A DNA stretch of 26,923 nt from Dehalococcoidia bacterium UBA6808 (GCA_002452695.1 DKFA01000028.1:10787-37709); one strand, 5' to 3'. Positions 14,936 to 23,299 are shown, counted from the stretch's first letter. The notes: generated from the sequence alone by a model not told the origin. Numbers and translations are program-made.

Positions 14936-15537
14936 CCATTGCAGGCCTGACAGGTACGATAGGCACCGGTAAAAGCACCGTGGCAGCCATGTTCGGTAAA
15001 TTGGGGGCATTTATTATTGATGCCGATAAAATTGCCCATGATGTGGTGGAGCCAGATAAACCTGCCTGGCAGAGCATTGTGCAAACGTTTGGGCAAGCTA
15101 TCCTGAACAAAGACCGTACAATTAACAGGAAAAAATTGGCCGATATCGTCTTTAACGACAAGGACAAACTGCAGACATTAAATTCCATCGTCCATCCAGC
15201 GGTTCTGACTGAAATCTCCAAATTGGTTGAACAGCGAAAAGCGGTTGATCCCGAAGGGTTGATTGTCAAAGATATTCCGCTGTTGCTGGAGCTCGGGCCT
15301 GAAGCCGCCCGCATGCTGGCGCAGGTCATTATTGTGGTGCACTGCTCACCGCAGGTGCAATTACAAAGGTTGATCAAACGTGGGATGTCCGAATCCGATG
15401 CTGAGAGCAGGATCAGGAACCAGATGCCTGTAGAGGAAAAAATCAAATTCGCTGATTTCGTTGTCTACAATGACGGCAGCCTGGAAGAGACCCGCCGGCA
15501 GGTAGTGGCTATCTATAATAAGCTGATGAATATGTAA
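14932..15537 (+). CDS. coaE: Dephospho-CoA kinase
   Basis: It catalyses the last step of coenzyme A synthesis, phosphorylating the 3'-hydroxyl of dephospho-CoA with ATP in the cytosol. The 201-residue P-loop kinase has GLTGTIGTGKST at residues 4-15 (usually GGIGSGKS in the family), the substrate-binding DADKIAHDVVEP near 31, VHPAVLTEI near 86, and the lid arginines in QLQRLIKRGMSESDAESRIRNQM. Length is normal. It overlaps the upstream PHP gene by four bases. The next feature is tRNA-Asn with its own promoter, so the two-gene unit ends here; no clear terminator directly follows. Confidence 0.95.
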   Translation: MTIAGLTGTIGTGKSTVAAMFGKLGAFIIDADKIAHDVVEPDKPAWQSIVQTFGQAILNKDRTINRKKLADIVFNDKDKLQTLNSIVHPAVLTEISKLVEQRKAVDPEGLIVKDIPLLLELGPEAARMLAQVIIVVHCSPQVQLQRLIKRGMSESDAESRIRNQMPVEEKIKFADFVVYNDGSLEETRRQVVAIYNKLMNM

Positions 15538-15559
15538 CCCTCGTAGTTGTGGAAATATT

Positions 15560-15588
15560 TTGCTTGCAACCAGTCTCAATGATATAAT
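15560..15588 (+). promoter_or_regulatory. Promoter of tRNA-Asn
   Basis: TTGCTT (15560-15565) and a perfect TATAAT (15583-15588) are separated by 17 bases, 38 bases before the tRNA. Confidence 0.6.
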
Positions 15589-15626
15589 ATCCCGTCTCTG
15601 GGCAGAGGCAGATTTTGGCTAAGTGT

Positions 15627-15701
15627 TCCTCGGTAGCTCAACGGTAGAGCGGGCGGCTGTTAACCGCTAGGTCGTAGGTTCGAATCCTACCCGAGGAGCC
15701 A
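15627..15701 (+). tRNA. tRNA-Asn (GTT)
   Basis: Acceptor TCCTCGG/CCGAGGA, anticodon loop CTGTTAA (anticodon GTT) on GGCGG/CCGCT, T-loop TTCGAAT, discriminator G and encoded CCA. All arms fold. Confidence 0.98.
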
Positions 15702-15820
15702 ATCTTAAATGCTGTTTTGAACGGGGCGCTATGGGCCTGGCGATCTGGGGATACTCCAGGAACAAATACGATGTATTACTTTACATCGCCGCAGGCTACG
15801 GGTTTTTTCGTGTATGTAAC

Positions 15821-15854
15821 AAAGGGCTGGGATTTTACGGTCCCAGCCCTTTTT
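15821..15854. terminator. Bidirectional intrinsic terminator
   Basis: A perfect 12-pair helix (AAAGGGCTGGGA with TCCCAGCCCTTT) around an eight-base loop is followed by T5 on the plus strand and TTTGTT on the minus strand. It ends the tRNA-Asn transcript and, from the other side, the Fe-S oxidoreductase gene that stops at 15877. The stretch 15538-15876 otherwise holds only the tRNA and its promoter. Confidence 0.88.
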
Positions 15855-15876
15855 CCTGACTATTCTTTGACCAGGA

Positions 15877-18003
15877 TCAGCGCTTGGCCTCTGCTTCCAT
15901 CGCTTCAACGACAAGCTCGGCTATATCTTTGGCGACGAGCTTCTCTTCAGCGCCTTTGGCTTTAATGGCATCGACGAACATCTGCAAGCAGTACGGGCAG
16001 GCTGTAGCCACCACTTCGGCGCCCGTTTCCATGATCTGTTCGACACGGGTCTCGCTGATACGTTTGCCAATGCGTTCTTCCATCCAGAACCTGCCTCCGC
16101 CGGCGCCGCAGCAGAATCCATTATTGCGTGAACGCTCCATCTCAAGCAGCGGTAGCTTATTGATAGATCTTAATACATTACGCTGGGGATCATAGATATT
16201 ATTATGCCTGCCGAGATAGCAGGAATCATGATAGGTGAGTTTATATTCCTTCATCACTGCGGGTTTGATCTTGCCCTCATTGATAAGTTGCGAGATGAAG
16301 GTGCTATGATGGATTATTTCGAAATCGCCGCCGAATTGCGGGTATTCGTTCTTAAATGTATTGAAGCAATGCGGGCAAATAGTAATAATCTTTTTGACCT
16401 TGTAGTTTTTGAAAGTCTCAATGTTTTGAGTTGCCAGCGTTTGATAAAGATACTCATTACCCAGCCTTCTGGCAGGCTCACCGCAGCACATTTCCTCAAC
16501 TCCAAGGATAGCAAAGCTGACACCGGCTGCCTTTAATATCTTGGTTGTAGCTATGGCAATTTTGGTGCTTCGCTCTTCAAGTGAAGCCGCACACCCTGCA
16601 TAGAACAGATACTCGACGTTGCTATCTTCCGACATCTGTTTGATGTCCAGACCAGCGGTCCAGTCAATTCTGGTGAGCGTAGTTCCTCTACAGCTATGGC
16701 CTCTGGCCTCGATACATTTCAGTATTGCCTCGCCAGTTTCGGGAACCCGGGCCAGGTCAAGCACCAGGTGTCGACGCATATCGATGATTTTGTCGATGTG
16801 TTCAATGAAAACAGGGCAGACATCCTGGCAGGCGCGGCAGGTGGTGCAGGACCAGATCTCGTCCTCGGTAATCACCTCGCCTACCATGGTTTTGCCGGCG
16901 GGAGCTTCCTCAGCTGGGGCTGCGTCTTCAGCCGCTGCACCAGCTTTGGCTTTGGCCTTTTTCTCCGCCAGCAGCGCAGGGGCTTGTTGCAACCAGTAGG
17001 CCTTTAAATCCTGTATGACCTTGCGTGGGGATAATGGCTTTTCCGTTAAATAAGCTGGACACCTGTCCTCGCAGCGTCCGCAGTTTGTGCAGGCGTCAAG
17101 ATCGAAAATCTGTTTCCAGGTAAAGTCCTGGATGCGGCCCACACCATAAGTCTCGGCATTTTCAAGATCTACTACGCTTAAAGCGCCGTTGGGCCGGGAG
17201 GTTTTGAAAAGTACATTAACCGGAGAAATCAGGATATGGGTAAGTTTGTCCCAGGCAAAGATAACGTAGAATACCGCCCCAACGGTAATGATGACGTGAC
17301 CGTACCAGAGTATATAGTACCAGAGCAATCTGGTTGCTTCGGGCAGGCCGGCAAACATACCTGCGATCCAGTACCCGACAAATGCTCCCTGCGCCCATTC
17401 AGGGTGACTGTAATATTCAGGCTGTGCCAGTCCCATCTCGTTGGAAACAGCGGCGATCTGTCGGAAAGCCTCGAGGAAGAAACCTGTCACCACGACGATA
17501 AGGATCAACAGTAGCGCGATACCATCATCCAGCACCGTGTGCAATCGTGTTGGTTTCTGTATATACCTACGGACAAAGGCTAGCGCAATACCTATCAGAA
17601 CCAGCAAGCCACCGAAATCCCAAACTCCACTTAAAATGATATATACATCACCCTTCATAAAAGCGACACCGAACGGCTCAAAAAAGTAGTGATTAAGAAA
17701 GTCCAGGCCTGCGCCGATAAACAACAGGATACAGCCTATGAAGATGCAGAAATGCATGATACCCGGATAGATATCCCGGAAAAAGCGCCTGTGGAACACG
17801 GCATCCAGGATAGTGATCTTAATGAATTCCCAGATGCGCGGGCCGGGATTGTCGAATCGGTTCTCGGGCCTGCCCAGCATCCACATCTGATAGCGTTTGT
17901 AGACAACATAACAGATGAGCGCCACAGCAGCTATTGACGCCAGGTAAAGCAGAATCTGTACAATAAAGGGGATAGACCAGAAAATCTCTCGCGTTGCTTC
18001 CAT
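15877..18003 (-). CDS. Membrane-bound Fe-S oxidoreductase with heme-b and CCG domains (EMO/EtfD, HdrD/DsrMK-like)
   Basis: A 708-residue fusion. About residues 1-260 form a NarI/DsrM-like cytochrome b membrane domain with five or six helices. Two [4Fe-4S] motifs follow: CTNCGRCEDRCP near 302 and CTTCRACQDVCP near 385, separated by an Ala/Pro/Glu-rich insert near 340-370. Two CCG (HdrD-type) domains complete it: GCAAS near 471, CCGEP near 505, CPHC near 543; then SCYLGRHN near 593, CCGAGGGRFWMEE near 631, CPYC near 671. This layout matches ETF:(methyl)menaquinone oxidoreductase as well as DsrMK/HmeCD fusions. With no ETF, sulfite reductase or HdrABC gene in view, quinone reduction from an ETF is my preferred reading. 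AAGGAG precedes the ATG by five bases; an extended -10 promoter lies upstream. Confidence 0.88.
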   Translation of the reverse strand: MEATREIFWSIPFIVQILLYLASIAAVALICYVVYKRYQMWMLGRPENRFDNPGPRIWEFIKITILDAVFHRRFFRDIYPGIMHFCIFIGCILLFIGAGLDFLNHYFFEPFGVAFMKGDVYIILSGVWDFGGLLVLIGIALAFVRRYIQKPTRLHTVLDDGIALLLILIVVVTGFFLEAFRQIAAVSNEMGLAQPEYYSHPEWAQGAFVGYWIAGMFAGLPEATRLLWYYILWYGHVIITVGAVFYVIFAWDKLTHILISPVNVLFKTSRPNGALSVVDLENAETYGVGRIQDFTWKQIFDLDACTNCGRCEDRCPAYLTEKPLSPRKVIQDLKAYWLQQAPALLAEKKAKAKAGAAAEDAAPAEEAPAGKTMVGEVITEDEIWSCTTCRACQDVCPVFIEHIDKIIDMRRHLVLDLARVPETGEAILKCIEARGHSCRGTTLTRIDWTAGLDIKQMSEDSNVEYLFYAGCAASLEERSTKIAIATTKILKAAGVSFAILGVEEMCCGEPARRLGNEYLYQTLATQNIETFKNYKVKKIITICPHCFNTFKNEYPQFGGDFEIIHHSTFISQLINEGKIKPAVMKEYKLTYHDSCYLGRHNNIYDPQRNVLRSINKLPLLEMERSRNNGFCCGAGGGRFWMEERIGKRISETRVEQIMETGAEVVATACPYCLQMFVDAIKAKGAEEKLVAKDIAELVVEAMEAEAKR

Positions 18004-18042
18004 TGTTACTCCTTCCGCGGTTTATTCCTGAAAAGTCGCTAT

Positions 18043-18051
18043 ATTATAACA
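18043..18051 (-). promoter_or_regulatory. Extended -10 promoter of the Fe-S oxidoreductase gene
   Basis: The minus strand reads TGTTATAAT (18051-18043), a perfect extended -10, about 40 bases before the ATG; no good -35 is present. Confidence 0.55.
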
Positions 18052-18106
18052 TTTTTTAATCGCACTTCCACCCGCTTTAAAGCCGGGTAGAAAAGAGAGA
18101 GACTGT

Positions 18107-18127
18107 AAAAGGCGCAACTGCCTGCGC
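18107..18127 (-). terminator. Weak terminator after the PHP phosphatase gene
   Basis: On the minus strand GCGCA and TGCGC form a five-pair helix with a six-base loop, followed by CTTTT, directly after the stop at 18132. Short, so low confidence. Confidence 0.3.
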
Positions 18128-18131
18128 AAGG

Positions 18132-18971
18132 TCAGGACGGCTGATAGGTCAGCCCGGCAGCTCTGAATAGATTGTCGACAGATTGACGCGGCACGTTCAC
18201 CGAACCCATGGGCGCTTCGACACCATTGCCGAAATGGTGGTAATCAGATCCGCCTGTAGTAATCAGTTTATATTGCGCGGCCACGGCTTCCAACCTTTGA
18301 ATAGTGTCGGCATTGTAATTCCCATAGTATGTCTCCAGCCCTGCCAACCCCGCTGCTATCAATTCAATCAGCAATTCATCCAGTTGCTGTATCTCGGCAG
18401 GATGGGCGAGCACAGGTATACCCCGGGCCTTCTTGATCATGATCACGGCATCCACCGGCTGTACTTTTTCACGTTCGACGTAGGCCGGTCCGTTACGGCC
18501 AATATATCTCTCGAAAGCTTCGCGTTCAGTGAGTACGTAACCTTTTTCAAGCATGGCCTGAGCAATATGGGGGCGGCAGATGGATTCACCTTTGGCCAGG
18601 TTTTGGACCCGCTGCCAATCAAGCGGCAAACCGAGATTGCGCAGCTTTTCCACCATTTTCATAGCGCGGCCGACTCGAGATTCACGTATCTTTTCCAGTG
18701 AATCAGTAAATTCTCTGTCATGATGATCGATAAAATAGCCCAGGACATGAAGCTCCCCTGAGGCAAGGTCCGTGTTGATCTCAACGCCGGGTATGACCTG
18801 CAAGTGGGGATATGCAGCAGCACGGGCGATGGCAACATCAACCCCGCTGACACTATCATGATCGGTCAGTGCTATCACTTCGAGACCTTTGACTGCGGCC
18901 ATATCAACAACCTGTTCCGGACTCAACCTGCCATCAGAAGCAGTCGAATGTAAATGCAAGTCGTATTTCAA
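18132..18971 (-). CDS. PHP-domain phosphatase (TrpH/YciV-type, 3',5'-nucleoside bisphosphate phosphatase-like)
   Basis: The 279-residue protein follows the TrpH/YciV layout: YDLHLHSTASDGRLSPEQVV at the N-terminus, ALTDHDSVSGV near 36, IPGVEINTD near 61, an inserted helical domain with ICRPHIAQAML, PVLAHPAEIQQLD near 183, and TTGGSDYHHFG near 238. E. coli YciV (RNase AM) removes nucleotides from 5' RNA ends and from 3',5'-bisphosphates, so RNA turnover is plausible beside rny and ymdB. The start is TTG at 18971, overlapping the stop of the ymdB-like gene as TTGA, which points to coupled translation. It is the last gene of the minus-strand cluster. Confidence 0.88.
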   Translation of the reverse strand: MKYDLHLHSTASDGRLSPEQVVDMAAVKGLEVIALTDHDSVSGVDVAIARAAAYPHLQVIPGVEINTDLASGELHVLGYFIDHHDREFTDSLEKIRESRVGRAMKMVEKLRNLGLPLDWQRVQNLAKGESICRPHIAQAMLEKGYVLTEREAFERYIGRNGPAYVEREKVQPVDAVIMIKKARGIPVLAHPAEIQQLDELLIELIAAGLAGLETYYGNYNADTIQRLEAVAAQYKLITTGGSDYHHFGNGVEAPMGSVNVPRQSVDNLFRAAGLTYQPS

Positions 18972-19741
18972 GCGCTGATCTCCTCTTTACGTATCCTTTT
19001 TATACTGCGCGCTTTACCTGTTTCACTGCTTATGTCCAGTAATATGGCATCAAGCGCAGCCCTTCCCTTTCCCACGGACAGCCTGTGAGGCAACCCGGAC
19101 AGAAAGCTGTTAAGAACGTTATCAACATCATCACCAATGATTGAATCGACCGGTCCAACCATACCGATATCGGTAACATAGGCAGTACCCCGAGGTAAAA
19201 TATAGCTGTCGGTGGTGCCAATATGGGTGTGGGTACCAAAGACTGCGCTGACCCTGCCATCCAGATATCTGCCCAAAGCCACCTTCTCGGAAGTGGCTTC
19301 GGCATGGAAATCCACCACAATTATTTTAGGCAGGGGTTTTATTTCGGCGAGGAGAGAGTCCATGACACGGAAAGGACAATCATACTGGCCGACAAATATA
19401 CGGCCGATCAAATTAACCACCATAACACCGTTCTTGATGATGTAGCCTCGTCCGGGCGCGGATGGGGGAAAATTAAGCGGCCGTATCACCGGCACTTCCT
19501 CTTCCATATACTGGATGATCTCGCGCTGCGCCCACACATGATTGCCCGTAGTAATAATATCTACACCGCTGTCAAGCAACTCTCTGGCGGTACTGCGGGT
19601 GATGCCTATACCGTGGGCCGAGTTCTCACCGTTGGCAATAACCAAGTCAATATTGTATTCGTTAAGCAAGCCTGGCAGGAATTGCTGTACCGCCCTTCTG
19701 CCAGGCTTACCTATGATGTCCCCAATGGCTAGAATCTTCAA
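18968..19741 (-). CDS. ymdB: YmdB-like metallophosphoesterase (TIGR00282 family)
   Basis: The 257-residue protein has the calcineurin-like dinuclear-metal motifs of the YmdB/DR1281 family: AIGDIIGKPGR (5-15), ANGENSAHGIG near 36, TTGNHVWAQRE near 65, VVDFHAEATSEK near 145, and FGTHTHIGTTD near 168. B. subtilis YmdB hydrolyses 2',3'-cyclic nucleotides, is encoded beside rny, and affects biofilm and motility decisions. The same neighbour order (rny then ymdB, 17 bases apart) is seen here. The start is TTG with only a weak ribosome site, and the stop overlaps the next PHP gene. Confidence 0.92.
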   Translation of the reverse strand: MKILAIGDIIGKPGRRAVQQFLPGLLNEYNIDLVIANGENSAHGIGITRSTARELLDSGVDIITTGNHVWAQREIIQYMEEEVPVIRPLNFPPSAPGRGYIIKNGVMVVNLIGRIFVGQYDCPFRVMDSLLAEIKPLPKIIVVDFHAEATSEKVALGRYLDGRVSAVFGTHTHIGTTDSYILPRGTAYVTDIGMVGPVDSIIGDDVDNVLNSFLSGLPHRLSVGKGRAALDAILLDISSETGKARSIKRIRKEEISA

Positions 19742-19758
19742 TGTGCTCTACCGTTTTT

Positions 19759-21285
19759 CTATTTAGCGAAATCTACAGCCCTCACCTCACGCATGACAGT
19801 AACTTTAATCTGTCCAGGGTATTCAAGGCTTTCTTCAATCTTTTTAACTATATCACGGGCAAGTCGCATGGCAGCAAGATCATCAACCTGTTCAGGCTTG
19901 ACGATGATGCGCACCTCACGTCCCGCCTGAATGGCAAACGCTTTTTCTACACCGGGGAAGCTGCTGGCCACGTTCTCAAGCGCTTCGATACGTTTGATGT
20001 ACTGATCGAGGGATTCACGTCGCGCTCCCAGCCGTGAGCCACTGATAGCGTCTGCCGTAGCAAGGATAAATCCGAGTGTGCTGGTCGTGGTTGCCTCGCC
20101 GTGATGTTCCGAGATAGCCTGTACCACCTCAGCCGATTTATCCCATTGTTTAACGAGATTGGCTCCAATCATGGCATGAGGACCTTCTACTTCGTGGTCA
20201 ACTGCCTTGCCGATATCATGTAACAACCCAGCACGCTTGGCCAGCGTGACGTTAGCCCCGATCTCTGCAGCCAGCATGCCGGCAATATGGGCAACTTCCA
20301 TACTGTGCGTAAGAACGTTCTGACCGTAACTGGTCCTGTATTTAAGGCGTCCCAGCAGTTTGATAATCTCGGGATGCAGGCCCTGCACACCGGTTTTCCT
20401 GGCGGCCTGCTCACCTTCAATACGTATATTCGATTCAACTTCTGCCTTCGCTTTATCGACAACCTCTTCAATCCTGGCAGGGTGAATACGTCCGTCGAGG
20501 ATAAGATTGGTAAGAGCAAGACGCGCAACCTCGCGTCTGATGGGATCAAAACTCGAAATCGTGACAGATTCAGGGGTATCATCAATGATGAGGTCTACGC
20601 CGGTCGCCTGCTCCAAGGCCCGGATATTACGACCTTCACGACCGATCAGACGTCCCTTCATATCATCATTAGGCAGTGGGACTACCGATACCGTAGTTTC
20701 AGATACTACATCGGTGGCGCAGCGCTGGATGGTCGTAGCAAGGATATCACGCGCCTTATTATCAATTTCGTCTTTGATGCGCACCTCCCAGTCACGTACT
20801 TTGCGTGAGGCATATTCCTTGATCTCGTCCTCGACAGCTTCAAGAAGCTGCTGCTTGGCTTCGTCACTGGACATGCCGGAGATGGCTTCCAGGCGATGTA
20901 GTTGTTTCTCCTTTATTTCCTCGACCTGGGCACGAACGGCATCGATTTCCTTTTCCCTTCCGATCAAACTCTTCTCGCGACGATCAAGAGCTTCAAGCTT
21001 CCGCTCTAATCTTTCCTCACGCTGGCTTGACCTTCGTTCCAGTCGCTGTAGTTCGTATCTTCTTTCCCTGCTTTCAGCCTCGGCTGCGGCCCTTACCTTG
21101 ACGGCCTCATCCTTGGCGTCCAGCACCATCTGTTCATATTTTGCCTGAGCATTTTCCAGCAGCTTCTTTGCTTCGTTCTGCGCATTGCGTATCTGTTGGT
21201 TAGCCAGTAGCTGTCTTGCAAAGTAACCGACGAGTAGGAACAAAACGGCCACAAGGCCGATTATAATGTAATATATCCAGTCCAT
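19759..21285 (-). CDS. rny: Ribonuclease Y
   Basis: Membrane-anchored endoribonuclease that starts bulk mRNA decay. The 508-residue protein has an N-terminal membrane helix (about 4-24), a long charged coiled coil (about 30-170, many Glu/Arg/Lys repeats), a KH RNA-binding domain near 200-260 (NDDMKGRLIGREGRNIRALE), and the HD domain near 320-420 with metal ligands in LTHSMEVAHIAG, LLHDIGKAVDHE and GPHAMIG. All parts expected of RNase Y are present. GAGAGG lies about eight bases before the ATG. It has its own promoter (TATAAT at 21356-21351) with a LexA-like box on the -35, after recX. Confidence 0.96.
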   Translation of the reverse strand: MDWIYYIIIGLVAVLFLLVGYFARQLLANQQIRNAQNEAKKLLENAQAKYEQMVLDAKDEAVKVRAAAEAESRERRYELQRLERRSSQREERLERKLEALDRREKSLIGREKEIDAVRAQVEEIKEKQLHRLEAISGMSSDEAKQQLLEAVEDEIKEYASRKVRDWEVRIKDEIDNKARDILATTIQRCATDVVSETTVSVVPLPNDDMKGRLIGREGRNIRALEQATGVDLIIDDTPESVTISSFDPIRREVARLALTNLILDGRIHPARIEEVVDKAKAEVESNIRIEGEQAARKTGVQGLHPEIIKLLGRLKYRTSYGQNVLTHSMEVAHIAGMLAAEIGANVTLAKRAGLLHDIGKAVDHEVEGPHAMIGANLVKQWDKSAEVVQAISEHHGEATTTSTLGFILATADAISGSRLGARRESLDQYIKRIEALENVASSFPGVEKAFAIQAGREVRIIVKPEQVDDLAAMRLARDIVKKIEESLEYPGQIKVTVMREVRAVDFAK

Positions 21286-21317
21286 AAGAAAGCCTCTCTT
21301 TATATATAAAAAAGGTG

Positions 21318-21330
21318 AAGTGTAACACTT
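21318..21330. promoter_or_regulatory. Perfect 13-base dyad in the rny leader
   Basis: AAGTGT-A-ACACTT is a perfect inverted repeat with one central base, lying between the rny -10 and its ribosome site. A one-base loop makes an RNA hairpin unlikely, so a protein-binding DNA site is more plausible. Confidence 0.35.
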
Positions 21331-21350
21331 ATGTTAAATCCTCAGTTGTT

Positions 21351-21384
21351 ATTATACTATATCTTTGACAACGAACGGTAGTTC
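21351..21384 (-). promoter_or_regulatory. rny promoter with LexA-box-like operator
   Basis: The minus strand has a perfect TATAAT (21356-21351). The -35 position 17 bases upstream is poor, but GAAC-TACC-GTTC (21384-21373) sits over it. GAAC-N4-GTTC is the core of the Gram-positive-type LexA (SOS) box. One such 8-base match could occur by chance in a window this size; its place is what makes it notable. Confidence 0.4.
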
Positions 21385-21410
21385 TAATTGAAACCAACTC
21401 CACTGAACAG

Positions 21411-22037
21411 CTATTTTTGTGAAATTTCGCGCCAGAGCCTGTTGACCACTGTATGTACCACCTCGGCACTGTAACCACGCCTTGCCAAATAGGAAGAAAG
21501 TCGACTGTAGAACTTCAGCCGGTCAGAAGACTGCAATAAGCGAGCTTTTTTCAAGCCAGTCAGATATGCATTTTCTGAATCATTTATATCATCAATCGCC
21601 CCGGCGATATCTTCGAGACTGACACCTTTGTGCATCAGCTCGCGTTGGATCATAAACCGACTCCTGGGCTTGAATTTGATGCGGTCATTGGCCCATGCTT
21701 CGGCAAAGACCCTGTCATTTAGTAAACCGCTTGTTTTCAGCCTCTGTAAGGCACGATCAATGGCAGCAGTAGAATAGGCATGTTTGGACAGCAAACGTTG
21801 TTTAAGTTCGTTTTCAGATCTTGGCCGAAACTCAATAAGGCGAAGCGCGGCTTCGTAGCATTGGTCGTCACCCACTTCATTGATAAGCTTGTCAAGAGTA
21901 TCGTCATCGATATCCAGCGAAGCCTTGATCCCGTACCGTCTTACAAGGTCGTGGTTTGCCAGAAGCGATGTGCCGTCAGCAAACATGATTTCAACAGCAC
22001 CTTGTTCCAACGCGCTGATCTCAATGACGGTCTTCAT
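21411..22037 (-). CDS. recX: RecA regulator RecX
   Basis: RecX binds RecA filaments and limits recombinase and coprotease activity. The 208-residue protein has a divergent N-terminal 60 residues and then three tandem three-helix repeats: ALRLIEFRPRSENELKQRLL, AIDRALQRLKTSGLLNDRVFAEAWANDRI, and RFMIQRELMHKGVSLEDIAGAI, closing with LARRGYSAEVVHTVVNRLW. No Shine-Dalgarno sequence is visible before the ATG. It follows recA by 36 bases with no terminator between, consistent with co-transcription and a lower yield than RecA. Confidence 0.93.
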   Translation of the reverse strand: MKTVIEISALEQGAVEIMFADGTSLLANHDLVRRYGIKASLDIDDDTLDKLINEVGDDQCYEAALRLIEFRPRSENELKQRLLSKHAYSTAAIDRALQRLKTSGLLNDRVFAEAWANDRIKFKPRSRFMIQRELMHKGVSLEDIAGAIDDINDSENAYLTGLKKARLLQSSDRLKFYSRLSSYLARRGYSAEVVHTVVNRLWREISQK

Positions 22038-22073
22038 TAAATCTATACCAAAACATACGGAAATAACAGCAGG

Positions 22074-23117
22074 TTAATCCCCCGTATCTTTATTATCAGC
22101 CGTCTGCACATGCCCTGAGAGAGCGATCTCACGTACCTGTTTTTCGATCTCAGCAGCCAGTTCGGTATGTTGCATAAGGTACTCGCGAGCCTTTTCACGG
22201 CCCTGGCCCAGCTTGGTGCCTGCGAAATCAAAGAATGCCCCCGATTTCTTTATAACATTTGAGCTGACACCGAGGTCGATGATATCACCTTCCCTGCTGA
22301 TGCCGCTGTTGAACATGATGTCGAACTCGGCCACCCGGTAAGGGGGCGCCATCTTGTTCTTGACCACCTTGGCACGCACCCTGTTACCAATGATCTCAGT
22401 GCCATTCTTGATGGCGTCGGCCTTTCTAAGATCGATCCTGACAGAGCTGTAAAATTTAAGGGCGCGTCCGCCAGGCGTGACTTCAGGATTGCCGAAAATA
22501 ACGCCAACCTTTTCACGCAATTGATTAATAAAGATTACAGCAGTATTGGATTTACTGATCTCGCCGGTAAGTTTACGCAAGGCCTGAGACATCAACCTGG
22601 CCTGCAGACCGACATGCGATTCCCCCATTTCGCCCTCGATTTCAGCGCGTGGGACAAGCGCCGCTACGCTATCGATAACCACACAATCAAGAGCATGGGT
22701 CCTTACCATTTTTTCAGCGATATCGAGAGCTTCCTCGCCTGTGCCGGGCTGAGCGCCCTTTAACGCATTAACATTCACGCCGCAAACAGCAGCATAGTTG
22801 GTATCAAGGGCATGTTCAGCATCGATATAAAGCACCATTCCTCCCATCTTCTGTGCCTGCGCAATAACATTCAAAGCCAGTGTAGTCTTACCCGAAGCCT
22901 CAGCGCCATATATTTCGGTGATTCTGCCACGCGGTATCCCGCCGATGCCCAGAGCCAGGTCAAGGCTCAGCGAACCTGTGGGAATAGCATCCACCTTTAC
23001 TTTGGCCGACCTCTCTCCCAGTGACATGATTGAACCGAGCCCGTAGGTTTTTTCAATCTGGTTTATAGCCAGATTCAAGGCTTTTTCTTTTTCTACCCTT
23101 AACTTATCAGCGTCCAT
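22074..23117 (-). CDS. recA: Recombinase RecA
   Basis: It forms ATP-dependent filaments on single-stranded DNA for strand exchange and SOS signalling. The 347-residue protein is complete: Walker A GAEASGKT at 71-78 (GPESSGKT is more usual), MVLYIDAEHALD near 93, Walker B CVVIDSVAALVPRAEIEGE near 140, loop L1/L2 region VGLQARLMSQALRKLTGEI and INQLREKVGVIFGNPEVTPGG near 200, and a lysine/acidic tail. AGGAGG lies just before the ATG. A promoter with TACAAT is upstream. No LexA-type box was found in the recA upstream region itself. Confidence 0.98.
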   Translation of the reverse strand: MDADKLRVEKEKALNLAINQIEKTYGLGSIMSLGERSAKVKVDAIPTGSLSLDLALGIGGIPRGRITEIYGAEASGKTTLALNVIAQAQKMGGMVLYIDAEHALDTNYAAVCGVNVNALKGAQPGTGEEALDIAEKMVRTHALDCVVIDSVAALVPRAEIEGEMGESHVGLQARLMSQALRKLTGEISKSNTAVIFINQLREKVGVIFGNPEVTPGGRALKFYSSVRIDLRKADAIKNGTEIIGNRVRAKVVKNKMAPPYRVAEFDIMFNSGISREGDIIDLGVSSNVIKKSGAFFDFAGTKLGQGREKAREYLMQHTELAAEIEKQVREIALSGHVQTADNKDTGD

Positions 23118-23180
23118 TTCTCCTCCTATTAATATAGACGAATCGAATAGTCCACACCCGATCTTCTTTATTTTAACACA

Positions 23181-23209
23181 ATTGTACTATAAATCAATAG
23201 CTCATGCAA
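23181..23209 (-). promoter_or_regulatory. recA promoter
   Basis: On the minus strand TTGCAT (23209-23204) and TACAAT (23186-23181) are 17 bases apart, leaving a leader of about 57 bases that includes an imperfect 16-base dyad at 23137-23152. Confidence 0.5.
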
Positions 23210-23299
23210 AAATTTTATAATTTTGGATACGCGTAAAATAACTCCGCCCGACAAATAAACCTAATAATGCATATCCTGTAATTCAGCGGAAGATGCCCC

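Noticed and set aside
15731..15859. 42-codon plus-strand frame after tRNA-Asn beginning MGLAIWGYSRNKYDVLLYIA
   Set aside because: It reads through the whole intrinsic terminator, has no ribosome site and follows a tRNA without its own promoter. The hydrophobic translation is suggestive of a remnant but not enough to call a gene.
23137..23152. Possible SOS operator in the recA leader (GACGAATCGAATAGTC)
   Set aside because: Only six of eight positions are symmetric and it does not match GAAC-N4-GTTC; it lies downstream of the promoter.
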